Shown: positions 20,732 to 31,088 of the stretch, in pieces | Layout of the letters: each line of letters starts with the position of its first letter | Numbering within the stretch: the stretch's first letter is position 1 | Source of the DNA: Adineta vaga | Lineage: Eukaryota; Rotifera | Assembly: GCA_021613535.1 (NCBI GenBank) | Contig: CP075492.1 | Span: forward strand, 13,826,001-13,890,000 | DNA length: 64,000 nt | Direction: 5' to 3' | Made by a program: the position numbers and the translations under genes | Notes under the pieces: generated by a model | Told to the model about the DNA's origin: nothing | Database searches by the model: none | Seen by the model: only the letters and a program-made list of their open reading frames with translations

Positions 20732-21690
20732 GTTTCTGCAGTCACATTTCGATTATTCTCTTGTCTTAGTAATAAATGATGAAAACTATTGACAACCAAT
20801 CGTTTAAAATCTCGTCGAAATGATTTTGATACCAGAAGATAGATATGAAAAGGTAGAGCATTATTAAGAAGTAGAATGATAAATACAATTGTAAACATGA
20901 AACTTTCAATTTGAAGATGTTGAATACTTTTAGTTTGAAATATCATTCCCATGATAAGTGATTCAAACATCATTATTGAATATGAACTTGCAGTAATAAC
21001 ATAAACACATACTTCACACAAAACGACAAATAATAAATCACGATCATATCGACGAATTGTCATTTGTCCATCAATTGTAACATGTGTGATGGGTTGAACT
21101 CGAACATGAACTCGTCGTAGATTACGATAAGCTAAAAAGCCAAATATACACAAAATAACTGGTGGACATAGAGCAATAAATATAATTGTATGAATTAGAT
21201 AAAATAACGCATATAGACCAGATTGTGTACATTGTTCACCAATATATGTACTTAAAATGGGAATATGAATACAAAACACGCTCCAAAATATAATCACAGA
21301 AGTAATAAACCATTTCGCACGTTTAGCTGTGCTGAATGTTCGATAGTGGGTATGATGACTTGTAGTAAGAAATCGATCGATACATGTTAATATGAGCATT
21401 GAACTAGCGATTAATCTAATGACATTCGATAAGTAAAGACGTATTTTACATAAAACTATTGTACCACGAAAATAATTAAAGTATATTTGAAAAAAACCAT
21501 TTATTGCTAAACAAATACTATTGACTATTGCTAAACTGATTATATAGATCGAACTGACATTATGTTGTTGTCGTTGTCGATTAAAACTGATAACTATACA
21601 GCTATTACCAATATATCCTAGAATTACACACAAGGAATATCCATACAAAGTCAGTTGTGTTTGAATAGCTGTTAATATCATTGAGGACAT
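20728..21690 (-). CDS. Rhodopsin-like seven-helix GPCR (FMRFamide-receptor-like)
   Basis: 320 residues, intronless, with seven hydrophobic helices. TM1 has G-Y-I-G-N-S, TM2 the S-L-A-I-V-N region, and TM3 ends in C-I-D-R-F (the DRY position reads D-R-F). TM6-TM7 contain V-Y-V-I-T and N-N-A-L-P-F-H-I-Y-L-L-V-S-K-S-F-R-R-D-F, a basic helix 8. This is the type massively expanded in bdelloids, usually annotated as FMRFamide or peptide receptor-like. A cell-surface role sensing peptides or small molecules is inferred; no ligand can be named. It ends tail to tail with the amine oxidase, the two stops overlapping within TTAA at 20728-20731. Confidence 0.8.
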   Translation of the reverse strand: MSSMILTAIQTQLTLYGYSLCVILGYIGNSCIVISFNRQRQQHNVSSIYIISLAIVNSICLAINGFFQIYFNYFRGTIVLCKIRLYLSNVIRLIASSMLILTCIDRFLTTSHHTHYRTFSTAKRAKWFITSVIIFWSVFCIHIPILSTYIGEQCTQSGLYALFYLIHTIIFIALCPPVILCIFGFLAYRNLRRVHVRVQPITHVTIDGQMTIRRYDRDLLFVVLCEVCVYVITASSYSIMMFESLIMGMIFQTKSIQHLQIESFMFTIVFIILLLNNALPFHIYLLVSKSFRRDFKRLVVNSFHHLLLRQENNRNVTAET

Positions 21691-22113
21691 TTTTGATAAA
21701 GAGATTATTATACACTGAAAAAACTAATGATTAAAATATTCTTTTCTATCATGTTTGATCTTATAATACAAAAAAATGTAACGAATGTCATCAGCAAGAC
21801 AAAACGCAGAGTTTTGTTGTCCTCTCTCCTTCTCTGAAAAAATTTGCGCTCTTTTTCATTGTTTATAGATTTTTTCCTAACAAAATAACAGTGCAACTCA
21901 ATTTTTATTTCTTACCGAACTAAAGATATTCATGCGTGTTTTTTTTGTCACATATCAATTAATTCTTTTTGTAAAAAGTATTCATATATAGAACGCACGG
22001 TGTTTAACGGACTACAATTGTGAATAAACACGAATGAATTATTTTTATTAAGCATTTGATATACAAAATGCTTTACGTATGAACAATTTAACAAATTTAT
22101 CATTTAACATAAA
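21691..22113. other. Intergenic
   Basis: AT-rich. Contains the promoter side of the GPCR and the 3' side of the Ly6-like gene. Nothing else is recognised. Confidence 0.5.
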
Positions 22114-22458
22114 TTAATCTTCTGAGCACTGACCAGCAGGTCCTGCATTACATCGATCTGTTGAACAACAAGTAGTATTCATATACTTTGATTGTTTAAT
22201 ATAATCACATCCAGCTTGATCAGCAATCATATATTCCCAAGTATATTTATCAGAATTCAATTCAGCTTGATCACACATATGGCTTAGTAGCATAGAACAC
22301 GAATAATATTTGATACACACGTAATCGAAGCCGGAAAGAGCTTTATCAGCATCTGCACTCAGTTTACAACTTGTACTATTACCTTCATAACATCGAAGTG
22401 ACCAGATATTGACGAACAAAAGAACGAAGACAACAATGGATAATAATCGATAATACAT
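22114..22458 (-). CDS. Secreted Ly6/uPAR-like three-finger protein
   Basis: 114 residues from the Met at 22458 (22485 is an upstream alternative that spoils the signal peptide). The signal peptide M-Y-Y-R-L-L-S-I-V-V-F-V-L-L-F is followed by L-R-C-Y-E-G, the usual first strand of the Ly6 fold. The last part has N-T-T-C-C-S-T-D-R-C-N, which matches the CC-x-x-D-x-CN signature. About ten cysteines lie between, enough for the three-finger disulfides. There is no clear C-terminal hydrophobic GPI signal; the tail is acidic (A-G-Q-C-S-E-D), so it is probably secreted. Family members act as membrane regulators or ligands; the partner is unknown. Confidence 0.7.
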   Translation of the reverse strand: MYYRLLSIVVFVLLFVNIWSLRCYEGNSTSCKLSADADKALSGFDYVCIKYYSCSMLLSHMCDQAELNSDKYTWEYMIADQAGCDYIKQSKYMNTTCCSTDRCNAGPAGQCSED

Positions 22459-23616
22459 AGCGTAGAGGTGAAGAAGTGGAAGCAATAATTGTTGAGAAGA
22501 CGAAGATAACTGTATTCTACAAAATTGGTGGAATATTTATACGGGAACGATAACAAAGAGATAGAAAGAGAAACAAGAAATATGATTCGAATAACCTAAC
22601 ACAAAGAAACATCCATGATTTCTGTTGGTTCATTGTTAAATTCGTTCTAAACAAAGAGCGACCATCATTGGACATGTGCAAAATTGTTTAGACTATTGAC
22701 TATTCAAAATAGAAATAACAAAATATTTACTTGGAATGAAAACAAAAGTTTCAATAATTAATTACATAAAATAATCATTCGAAATATAGTATTGTAATTC
22801 GTTCTTTATGACTTCATTTATTGTCGTTACATACATTTTGTTAATTAGACCGAGAAAGAATAAGATGTTTTGTATAATATTTATTCATTTTCTAGCAGTG
22901 TATTGAGCATGTTTTAATTGTTTACTTCAACGATTGTCGATGCTTAAAAGAGAGAGATGAGTAGAAAATAATGTTTCTGTAAACTATAACATTCACGCTT
23001 TAAAAAAGTCAAAAATCTGATGGAAGTAACATCAAATAATTCATTTTACTAAAAAAAAATAACGAGCATAGGCAAGCAGTGAAGCAAACTATTGGTGTTG
23101 TATTTTAAGCGATCGATATATCTAACAACGCTTTGACATAGACGGTATCAGAAGAGAAAGTACATCGTATTTTAGATCTAATCAAATGGATTCGTACGTA
23201 CATCGTCTTGTGCATTTCATCCTTTTAATTTCATGTTAACATTTATCTCTATCAGGCTTTCTTCTTGTCTTTGTTTTTTTCTTATTATTGTTATGTTCAA
23301 CATCAGAATGATCAATTTTGTAGTTTTTCGGTCGTTCACAACTACAGTCTTTACGTAAGAGGATTGCTGTGTGAGCATGTTCAGGGACTTGTTATCAATT
23401 TCAAACTATTATAAGCACTGTAAATTATATCATCAATCTATTTATGGCAGTGTTAAGAATAACTCGTTTGATGTTAATTCAATTAATGTCTATTTCGTTG
23501 TTATACTCTATTCTATGATATACTTCATTTAGGAGAGTTACTTTGGAAAGTGTATTATATCTCTTTAAGTAATTTACGAAATGATTTTATTTTTTAAAAT
23601 AAATAATCTTGTAACT
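22459..23616. other. Intergenic
   Basis: A 1.16-kb AT-rich spacer upstream of the Ly6-like gene and downstream of the GH43 gene. No coding relic, repeat or RNA gene is recognised. Confidence 0.5.
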
Positions 23617-24684
23617 CTATATGTTGATAGTAAAATTTGCAGTATAGTTCATGTATTTCACTGAACCATTTGGATTAAAAACTAAAGGCGTCCAGTAGGT
23701 AAAATCGTGTCCTTTGGCACCATCGGGTGAACTTTGCCATTTGTTTCCTTGCCAAATATATCCATAATCTTCTACACCAAAAATTTTATATTGAAGAATA
23801 TTATACAACTGTGCATGACCTTCATTTCCTAGATTATTCATTGTATCGAATGGACCAAGAGGAGATAGAGAACTATAGACAGTAGCAGAAGCTCCTTCTG
23901 AACAATAACAACAACATTGACCGAAAACAGCATAATAGACACCATTACGTTTAAACATAGCTCCACCTTCTACAAATGTTTGCCCAAAGAAACCACTATT
24001 GAATTCTCGTCCTAATGAACAAAGATAATCATCTGAAAGTTTCTCTACAGACATCAGATGATCTGGTTTGTATATACTCGAATCAATATGTGCATTATAT
24101 ATGATATATGCATCACCATTTGTATCTTGAAAAAGATTTAAATCTCCAGTATTTTCCCACGCTAGAGTAGTTACTTTTTCAGTGACGAGTTGAAAAGGAC
24201 CTTGCGGTGTATCAGATACAGCTACGGCACATTGTGATTGAGAAACACCTGTACCAGTTGCAGGTAGAAAATTAAACCACATCACCCATTTTCTTGTTTT
24301 TGGATTCGGTAAAACACGAGGACCAAACATAATACCTGGTGTTTTCATTGAAGTCATTTGAAAAACATAACCACGAAATGTCCAGACAGAAAGATCTGTC
24401 GAAGTATAAAGACTGACATTATGATTGAGTTGAAATCCACATCCACCCACATGCCACACGGTACAACCGGATGGACCTGGCGGTTCTTTACATAGACCAT
24501 AACTGGCACCATAGTAATAATAAAGACCGTCGTACAAAAAAACATTGCCATCATGAGCATCCATAATATATCCATCCGTATCTCGACGAGGTATAACATT
24601 ACTAAGAGTTACATTGCGACATGTGACGTTAATAAATAGAGCCATCAGAAGTACTATGATCATCATGATTTTTTCTTCTATCAT
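23617..24684 (-). CDS. Secreted glycoside hydrolase family 43-like enzyme
   Basis: 355 residues, intronless. An N-terminal hydrophobic signal (I-M-M-I-I-V-L-L-M-A-L-F-I) precedes a five-bladed propeller-type domain. Candidate catalytic residues sit in the expected places: D42 in Y-I-M-D-A-H-D-G (base), D181 in E-N-T-G-D-L-N-L-F (pKa modulator) and E239 in F-V-E-G-G-A-M-F (acid). Typical GH43 blade text is seen, such as Y-Y-Y-Y-G-A-S, L-Y-T-S-T-D-L-S-V-W and Y-Y-A-V-F-G. Predicted to act on plant or microbial galactan, arabinan or xylan outside the cell. Animals normally lack GH43, while bdelloids carry many acquired carbohydrate enzymes, so acquisition from fungi or bacteria is likely. It looks intact. 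Confidence 0.8.
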   Translation of the reverse strand: MIEEKIMMIIVLLMALFINVTCRNVTLSNVIPRRDTDGYIMDAHDGNVFLYDGLYYYYGASYGLCKEPPGPSGCTVWHVGGCGFQLNHNVSLYTSTDLSVWTFRGYVFQMTSMKTPGIMFGPRVLPNPKTRKWVMWFNFLPATGTGVSQSQCAVAVSDTPQGPFQLVTEKVTTLAWENTGDLNLFQDTNGDAYIIYNAHIDSSIYKPDHLMSVEKLSDDYLCSLGREFNSGFFGQTFVEGGAMFKRNGVYYAVFGQCCCYCSEGASATVYSSLSPLGPFDTMNNLGNEGHAQLYNILQYKIFGVEDYGYIWQGNKWQSSPDGAKGHDFTYWTPLVFNPNGSVKYMNYTANFTINI

Positions 24685-25671
24685 AGTGATATAATATTCA
24701 GGCAGGCCTTCAGAATATGTTATCTTTTTCTTCGTTTCAGTTTTTTAACTTTTCATCTTCTATCTCAACAGTTACCTCGTGTATTTATCTATATGATTTT
24801 CGTTTGTTATCGGAATCTAAGTGAAAATAAAGTGCTTTTATCGTCTTTCGAAACATTATAGCATTCTGAAGAAGAAGTGTATCCATTATAAAAAGTGAAA
24901 TGTTTCTAACTATGATTTACTCGTTTCCCTATCTTTTTATGACGTGAAGAAATTAACTCTTTAATTTATTTATAATTTATCCACTCTACGTTGAAGATGC
25001 TTCGATATTTTCTACTAAGTTTAACAGAGATACTGTGGCAATGAACAACTTTTCTGATCATGCTACATGTCAGGTTTTCACAAGCCACAAACAAATGGTT
25101 GTTCTTTTTCAACCTTTACCTGCTATTCTATCTTGTAATAATCCAAGATAGACTTTACAAAAAAGTGAGCGATTACATATAATTTCTATTTTAAATAGTT
25201 ATGAATACAGTCGAACAGTATAATATTAATATCTGTCCTCCAAGAAATCTTCTTATTGACAACAATGGTTTCTACTAGTAGTTATTATCGTATTTTATTG
25301 TATGGAATCAATTCACCTACTACATTCTATTATTTTACTATCTATTCCGATTATAAACCGATATACATATTGAAATCATCAACCGACGTATTTCTAGTGT
25401 TACAATCGATTCATGTGAACGAATTGGGCAGCTGATCAATTTTCTTATATTTATATTTATGATCCCTTCACTGGCGGATTACTAGCTCAAAGATTTTTTT
25501 AAAAAGATACATTAAACTGAAAGCTTTTCAAAACTCATGTTGATGACAAAACACTTCGACTAGTTAGTAAACGCATTCATGCATATACGTCTGCTAATGT
25601 CTTGGAAAAAAAATATTCACATCGTTTTATCTTCTATCCTTAAAAATAAAGACGTTGATCTGCAAGCATTT
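24685..25671. other. Intergenic
   Basis: Divergent spacer between the GH43 gene (minus) and a GPCR (plus). No motif or relic recognised. The GPCR frame is open upstream to 25579 but lacks membrane-protein character there. Confidence 0.45.
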
Positions 25672-26589
25672 ATGAATAACTCATCATCAACAAACAATTT
25701 TGAAACATGGTTTATATCTTGTGATATTTTCATGATTATTTGTCTGATTTTAGTTATTCTACTAAATAGTTTATTTCTATACATTATCGTCCGAGATAAA
25801 ACATGTCATACAATTTCTATGTTATTATTTGCGAATTCATGTTACGCTCAACTTATCTTTGCAGGTGACATACTTATCATGGGTATATTTACATTAAAAA
25901 ATGATCTAGAACAAATTTATTATCAAAATTCTTTATGTCTATTTTGTGGATATTTAAGTTATGCTTTATGTAGTATAATGAATTATTCGTTCGTTCTACA
26001 AGCAATTTATCGGTATGCAATTGTAGTTTATCCAACTCGTTTAATTTGGCAATCGAAGAAAACACAAATGTTTCTTATTTGTTCTGCATGGATATTCGCC
26101 TTTCTCTTTCCATTACCATTTCTATTTACCAATGATATTACATATGATTCTAATAATCAATTATGTCAAATTCCATTTCAATTATCATTTTCTCTTCTTT
26201 TTGTCATGTCAAATGCATACATAATTCCAGTTACAATTATACAAGTGATCTATTTGAATTTAGTTCAGTATGTGAAAGAAATGAATCAACGTGTCACAGT
26301 TGAAAATACATTATTACGTGTACGAAATGAATTAAAAATGGTTCGTCGAATTGTTATACTTGTCACCATTTTAGTTCTACTTGGTTTACCATATGTGTCA
26401 TTTTTATTCATGTCATTTTTTACAAATCCACCAAAATATCATTTTCGAATATCATCGATATTTATCAATTCAGCATTGCTATTCATAACTCTTATTTCAT
26501 TTCAATTTACAGATCCATTGAAAGCATCACTCATGAAAATAATAAAACTACAACCGAATGTTGTTGTACCATCCGTAAGACATCAATAA
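25672..26589 (+). CDS. Rhodopsin-like seven-helix GPCR, paralogue of the gene at 57.3 kb
   Basis: 305 residues from the Met at 25672 (N-terminal N-N-S-S-S-T-N-N gives glycosylation sites), seven helices, no introns. Features include W-F-I-S-C-D-I-F-M-I-I-C in TM1, A-N-S-C-Y-A in TM2, Y-R-Y-A-I-V-V-Y-P-T-R at the end of TM3, a basic third loop ending E-L-K-M-V-R-R-I-V-I-L and F-T-D-P-L-K-A after TM7. It aligns from end to end with the gene at 57301 (minus). It differs in family type from the GPCR at 20728. A peptide or odorant-like receptor is plausible; the ligand is unknown. Confidence 0.8.
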   Translation: MNNSSSTNNFETWFISCDIFMIICLILVILLNSLFLYIIVRDKTCHTISMLLFANSCYAQLIFAGDILIMGIFTLKNDLEQIYYQNSLCLFCGYLSYALCSIMNYSFVLQAIYRYAIVVYPTRLIWQSKKTQMFLICSAWIFAFLFPLPFLFTNDITYDSNNQLCQIPFQLSFSLLFVMSNAYIIPVTIIQVIYLNLVQYVKEMNQRVTVENTLLRVRNELKMVRRIVILVTILVLLGLPYVSFLFMSFFTNPPKYHFRISSIFINSALLFITLISFQFTDPLKASLMKIIKLQPNVVVPSVRHQ

Positions 26590-28599
26590 TTGAATTAAGA
26601 AAACTAATTTTGAACTAATCGATGTTATAAGACTTGATGATAAGAATGGTTCAATACCCATACTATCGTTGTACTTCAACAATATCTATTACTTAAAAAA
26701 CATGAATATTGGATCAAAAGATATTTTTTCATCAGACAATTGATTTACGATTGATAATGTTTTTCCATTCGTCTCATAGCATCGAGAATCAATGCAGTAT
26801 GATTTGGCACTAGATAAAAATATGCTTGTCTCAATCATAAAAGCATGAAGAAGAATAGTATTTTTCTAATATATATGAATTGACGATTTCATATCATAAG
26901 GAACGACACTATTTGGTCATCGTTGCCAGGATGGTCGACTAGCTACTTCTCGGTTGTAATTACAAACACAAAATAATTTATGTAAGTTATATAGAAAGAT
27001 TTCTACTGGTGCATCCTGGGGAAGAACCGTGTCACCTTGATAATCGCCACCTAAAACGAGAATCACATCTTTCGTAAAGAATAGTTTGAAAAAAGATAGA
27101 TAGAAATCTATTTCACCTGAATTACGAAGAGATCCAACCTATATGTGTGTAGATATTCTTACTTCGAATGCACGCGTCCTGCAATAATCCAAATCTTGTA
27201 AAAAGTAGAGATTATAACAAAAGTAATAAACCACTGCATCATTTAATGAATAAAATACGAAATAAGAATGAACATTTGAAATGCATCTGTTTTACATAAT
27301 ATCAGTAAAATCTTAAAGCGATTTATATATATCATAGGATGCTTTATATCTCATTATGTTCTCTCACCAAGTAGCTTTATAACATACTTCCAATCGTTAT
27401 ATATTCACTGTCGTTTTGACAATAAAACACTTGATTTATACCGAAAAATGATTTCGTCTTTTAGTATAATAAGTTTAGTCAAAGCAAATACGTGGGTTTC
27501 GAAAACCCTGAGACTTCATTCATAAAAAAATCTAATTGTTATTTTATTGTATCACTGATCTCGTCTTACACCTTCGACTCAACTTTTGACTTGTCATTCC
27601 GTTCTAAAACATGAATAGATACAATGATAACTTTTATAGATAAGGTCTTCTAATTTTCAATAACATTTTCGTTTTCATGAATCAACTCAAATACATCACA
27701 TGCATTTACTTTTACCATAACGTGACAGCTTTTATAACTACCTTTTTTCTTCCATTACTCATTGAATTTTTTCAATCTATGTTTCTATAAATGATTCCAT
27801 TTTTTTTACAGAGATTCTATAATTCTGTTCAATTTATATCTTAGGTGTGAATACTATAGTCGAAGTCAATCGGACAAATCTATCGAACATCAATAGAAAT
27901 CAATTAGATCTCGGTTTTGTTATATTCACAATTGGTCGACACCACACACACATAAATGCCGATAAATAAGAAAGCATGAGAGCATATTACATGGTAATTT
28001 TAAAAAGCTGAGAAATAATAAAGGTGGTTTACTTTCACTTAACAGTTTTTTTTTATCAGCAATCAATTTGTTATTTTGGTTGCGTGAAATTCGCGAAAGA
28101 TCTTTATTTTCTAGAAGAGATTTTCATAAAAAAAGCATTTGAATTGCATGAAAAGGTGCTAACAAGTCGGCAGACGTATCTTCCTACCTATCGTGATATT
28201 GCTGAGGTTTTTCGAAAACAAAAGAAAGAATTTGGCATTCAATAAGATTAAAACACAAACAATCCACAAGTACTGTTGCTTTTAATCGAAACCAAGACGT
28301 TGTTTATTTCGGTCAAAATGATTATTCTCAAGCATCTTCTTGAATATTATCAGGAATCATCATCTCCCGATATAGTTGACGTACACAATCGTATGGCTGT
28401 GACTTATTATTTTTAGGCAATCTCAGTGAAGTGCTTTTCTATTTTGAAAAATCATAGTGATATTTTTCAATCTATTCTATTTTCGAACCATCAGATCTGT
28501 TAAACATACAAAATAATTTCTTTAATTATCTCAATCTACAATTTATTCAAATATCTACGTTTTTTTTCCTAGTCTTTCACAAACAAATAAACAATAAAA
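26590..28599. other. Intergenic with weak coding relics
   Basis: About 2 kb without a complete gene. A minus-strand patch at about 26930-27090 reads like protein (V-I-L-V-L-G-G-D-Y-Q-G-D) without homology I can name. A plus-strand patch at about 28110-28245 reads like part of a TPR. The rest is AT-rich and featureless. Confidence 0.4.
28110..28245 (+). pseudogene. Possible TPR/kinesin-light-chain repeat relic
   Basis: A short frame reads K-A-F-E-L-H-E-K-V-L-T-S-R-Q-T-Y-L-P and then D-I-A-E-V. It resembles the junction of two 42-residue TPRs in the ART-TPR genes nearby (K-A-L-x-I-x-x-K-x-L-P ... D-x-A). No flanking repeats survive. Weak evidence. Confidence 0.25.
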
Positions 28600-30322
28600 T
28601 CATGTCCATTTTAAATATATCTCATTTTTTACGTGTTCAATCATAAAATTATCAAGTAAATTATGTCTGTGAACCAGTTTTGATAAATCTTTGACCGTAT
28701 CATTATCAATAGTTGGAAGAACAATGGAAAATAATCGAAGTAAACTATCTGATTTCGATTGAATATCTGTTAAAATAAGTCCGATACATGATTCTGCATG
28801 TTGATAATTCTTACATTTGATATGAAGATGATTGACACGAGAAGCAATTAAAGCTAAAAAATACACGTCAGCCATTTGACCCATTTCTTGAAGGAAAATT
28901 TTCGTCAAACGATTTTTATGAAATAATAAACATAAGAATTGAATTTCTTCATCAGATATTTGTGATGAATCTTTATATGATAATCGAAATAATGTTAATG
29001 TTTCAACATCTGGTAATTGAAATAAAATGTCCGTTAATTGTTCAAGAGAAATAATCATTGATATTTCTAAATGATAAATTTTTGTTACAGTTAATGCATG
29101 ATGAATGTATTCATGAATATATATAGTTTTCGTCCATCTTTCTGGTGTTGCTTCACTAACATCAAATGTAACAGATTTCGATAAATCTTTCGATTTCATA
29201 TCATATTCATACCATTTTTTTCTAAAATGAAAGAAAGTATAATAAGAAAAAAAAAGAACAGTTCATTATCATTTACTTGTATGGTTGAATTGAATAGATT
29301 AAATTTTCAAATTCATTTTCAACTTTGAATATCCATTGTCGTTCGATCCAAAATGATGAACTAAATTGATTTTGTTCTCCTAAATACATTGGTGTTGCAT
29401 AATCTTCAGCAAAATGAATTATATATTTGAAATAGAAGCTTTTTAATTGGACTAAATTTGTTCGAAGAAAATTTTCCCATCGTATTGCATCGAGATAAGA
29501 TGAATCTTCGTGATTGATGTCCAATTGTAGAATTTTTAAATTTAATGATAAGTTTTTAAGCAAAATTTCTAATTCATCAAATGTCAATTGATAGATTTCA
29601 ATAGAAAGTTTCGTTAAATTCATTAATGATATTGGTCCAATAGTATTCAGATTAATCGTTGTATCAGTAACATTTAAAAATTTCAAATGACGAAGTTGTG
29701 GTGTGTATGATAATATTGTAAAAAGTTCTTTGATAGAACAAGGATGAATAATAATAAGATATTCAATCGATGTCATTTGTTTTTCAGTTGCCATTGGTAA
29801 GGAAGTAATGATATTGAATTCATTTGTTTCAGAAGTTACGTATTTCAGATATTTCAATTGAGGTAGATTGAATATTAATTGATAAATATATCCAAGATCT
29901 TGTTTTGCAGGCCACATATCAATTGTTAATGAGTAGAGACGTGGTAAAAAAGCAAGTTGTTGAAGAAGTGAAATTAGAATATCTGGTTGAATCGAATTAA
30001 AAGCGAGTGTTTGAAGAGATTGAAATGATAAATCGAAAGTTATTGTTGACAAGATAAGCTTGGAAGATTCTGGTTCCCATGAATGAATCGATACTATTTG
30101 ATGTTGATGATGAAGAAATATTTCTTTATAATTATGAAGAAAGATTCGTTTGGATCGAAGATAATTATCAGTCACTTTTAAGCGAGTTAATGATGAATTG
30201 AGAAGTAATCGAAAACGATTGTTAAGATTTGAAAATCCATGAAAAATGACATATGCATCGAGATAATCGAAGATTTCACAAAAGATTTCATTTGATAAGT
30301 TTTCAAAAGACTTTATCGACAT
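28600..30322 (-). CDS. F-box protein with LRR-like repeats
   Basis: Two exons (30322-29277 and 29221-28600) join over a 55-base intron (donor GTAAAT, acceptor TTTTAG) and give 555 residues. The junction Q-P-Y-K|K-K-W-Y-E-Y keeps one frame. The N-terminus is an F-box (F-E-N-L-S-N-E-I-F-C-E-I-F-D-Y-L-D, residues 6-22). The rest is leucine-rich with spaced L-x-x-L-x-L strands typical of the large bdelloid F-box/LRR family. Predicted to recruit substrates to an SCF ubiquitin ligase. A relic of a second copy lies just upstream at about 30656. No sign of decay. Confidence 0.75.
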
Positions 30323-31088
30323 ACTAAACGAAAATGGTATAAGATAAGAATACGAAATTCATCGTTACTTACATTGTATATGTATATATAACAAAGAAAA
30401 TTTTGATCAGAATAATCAGAATGAAAAGAATATTTTCGACTGTATGGAAAAACCTCTCGATAGATGTCAGAGCATGATTTTCGCGTATCGATATAATTGA
30501 TACGAATATAAGATGGTCGATAAATGAAAAGACGAGAACGAAAAAAGTAACTATAGAATTTGTTCTATCCTTATTAATTCAATTGTATATCTTTTTTTTT
30601 TCTCAAAAGAAAGTATGAATTTATTTCTTAGATCAGAAACTTTACACTTTTCAATTTACTTGTATGGTTGAATCGAATGAAGAATAAGTGATTCAAGACA
30701 AAGAAATAATGAATCGAGAATTAATATAGAAAATTATTCGACACGTTAAATAACAATGAAAGACTGCTGAACATTAAGGAAAATAAAAGAAAAAAAGTGG
30801 ATATAACGATGACTATAGTTTTTCTTCGAATATAGTGTGAATTTACAATTCATTTACTATCCAGATATCTCACAATTCCTGTTACGATAGCTTTGCAATG
30901 TTCATTGTATGAAAAAATAGACAATGAAAATGATAATTGTCATAATGATGTTTGACAATATCTAATTTTCTTCAGTATTACTAAACCGTAAAATATTTTA
31001 AATTACACTTACAAGCTTTCACCGGCAGATATTCTCTGACTACATTTATTATATCAAATAAAGGAAAACTTGGCAGAAAAAAAATTAA
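30323..31088. other. Intergenic with F-box exon relic
   Basis: AT-rich spacer upstream of the F-box gene and downstream of the first ART-TPR gene. The only recognisable content is the F-box relic at 30656-30700. Confidence 0.45.
30656..30700 (-). pseudogene. Relic of a second F-box gene (exon 1 end)
   Basis: The minus strand reads L-E-S-L-I-L-H-S-I-Q-P-Y-K followed by a GTAAAT donor. The same boundary in the intact F-box gene reads N-L-I-Y-S-I-Q-P-Y-K then GTAAAT. Stops lie just upstream, so only the exon end survives: a decayed tandem copy. Confidence 0.5.
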
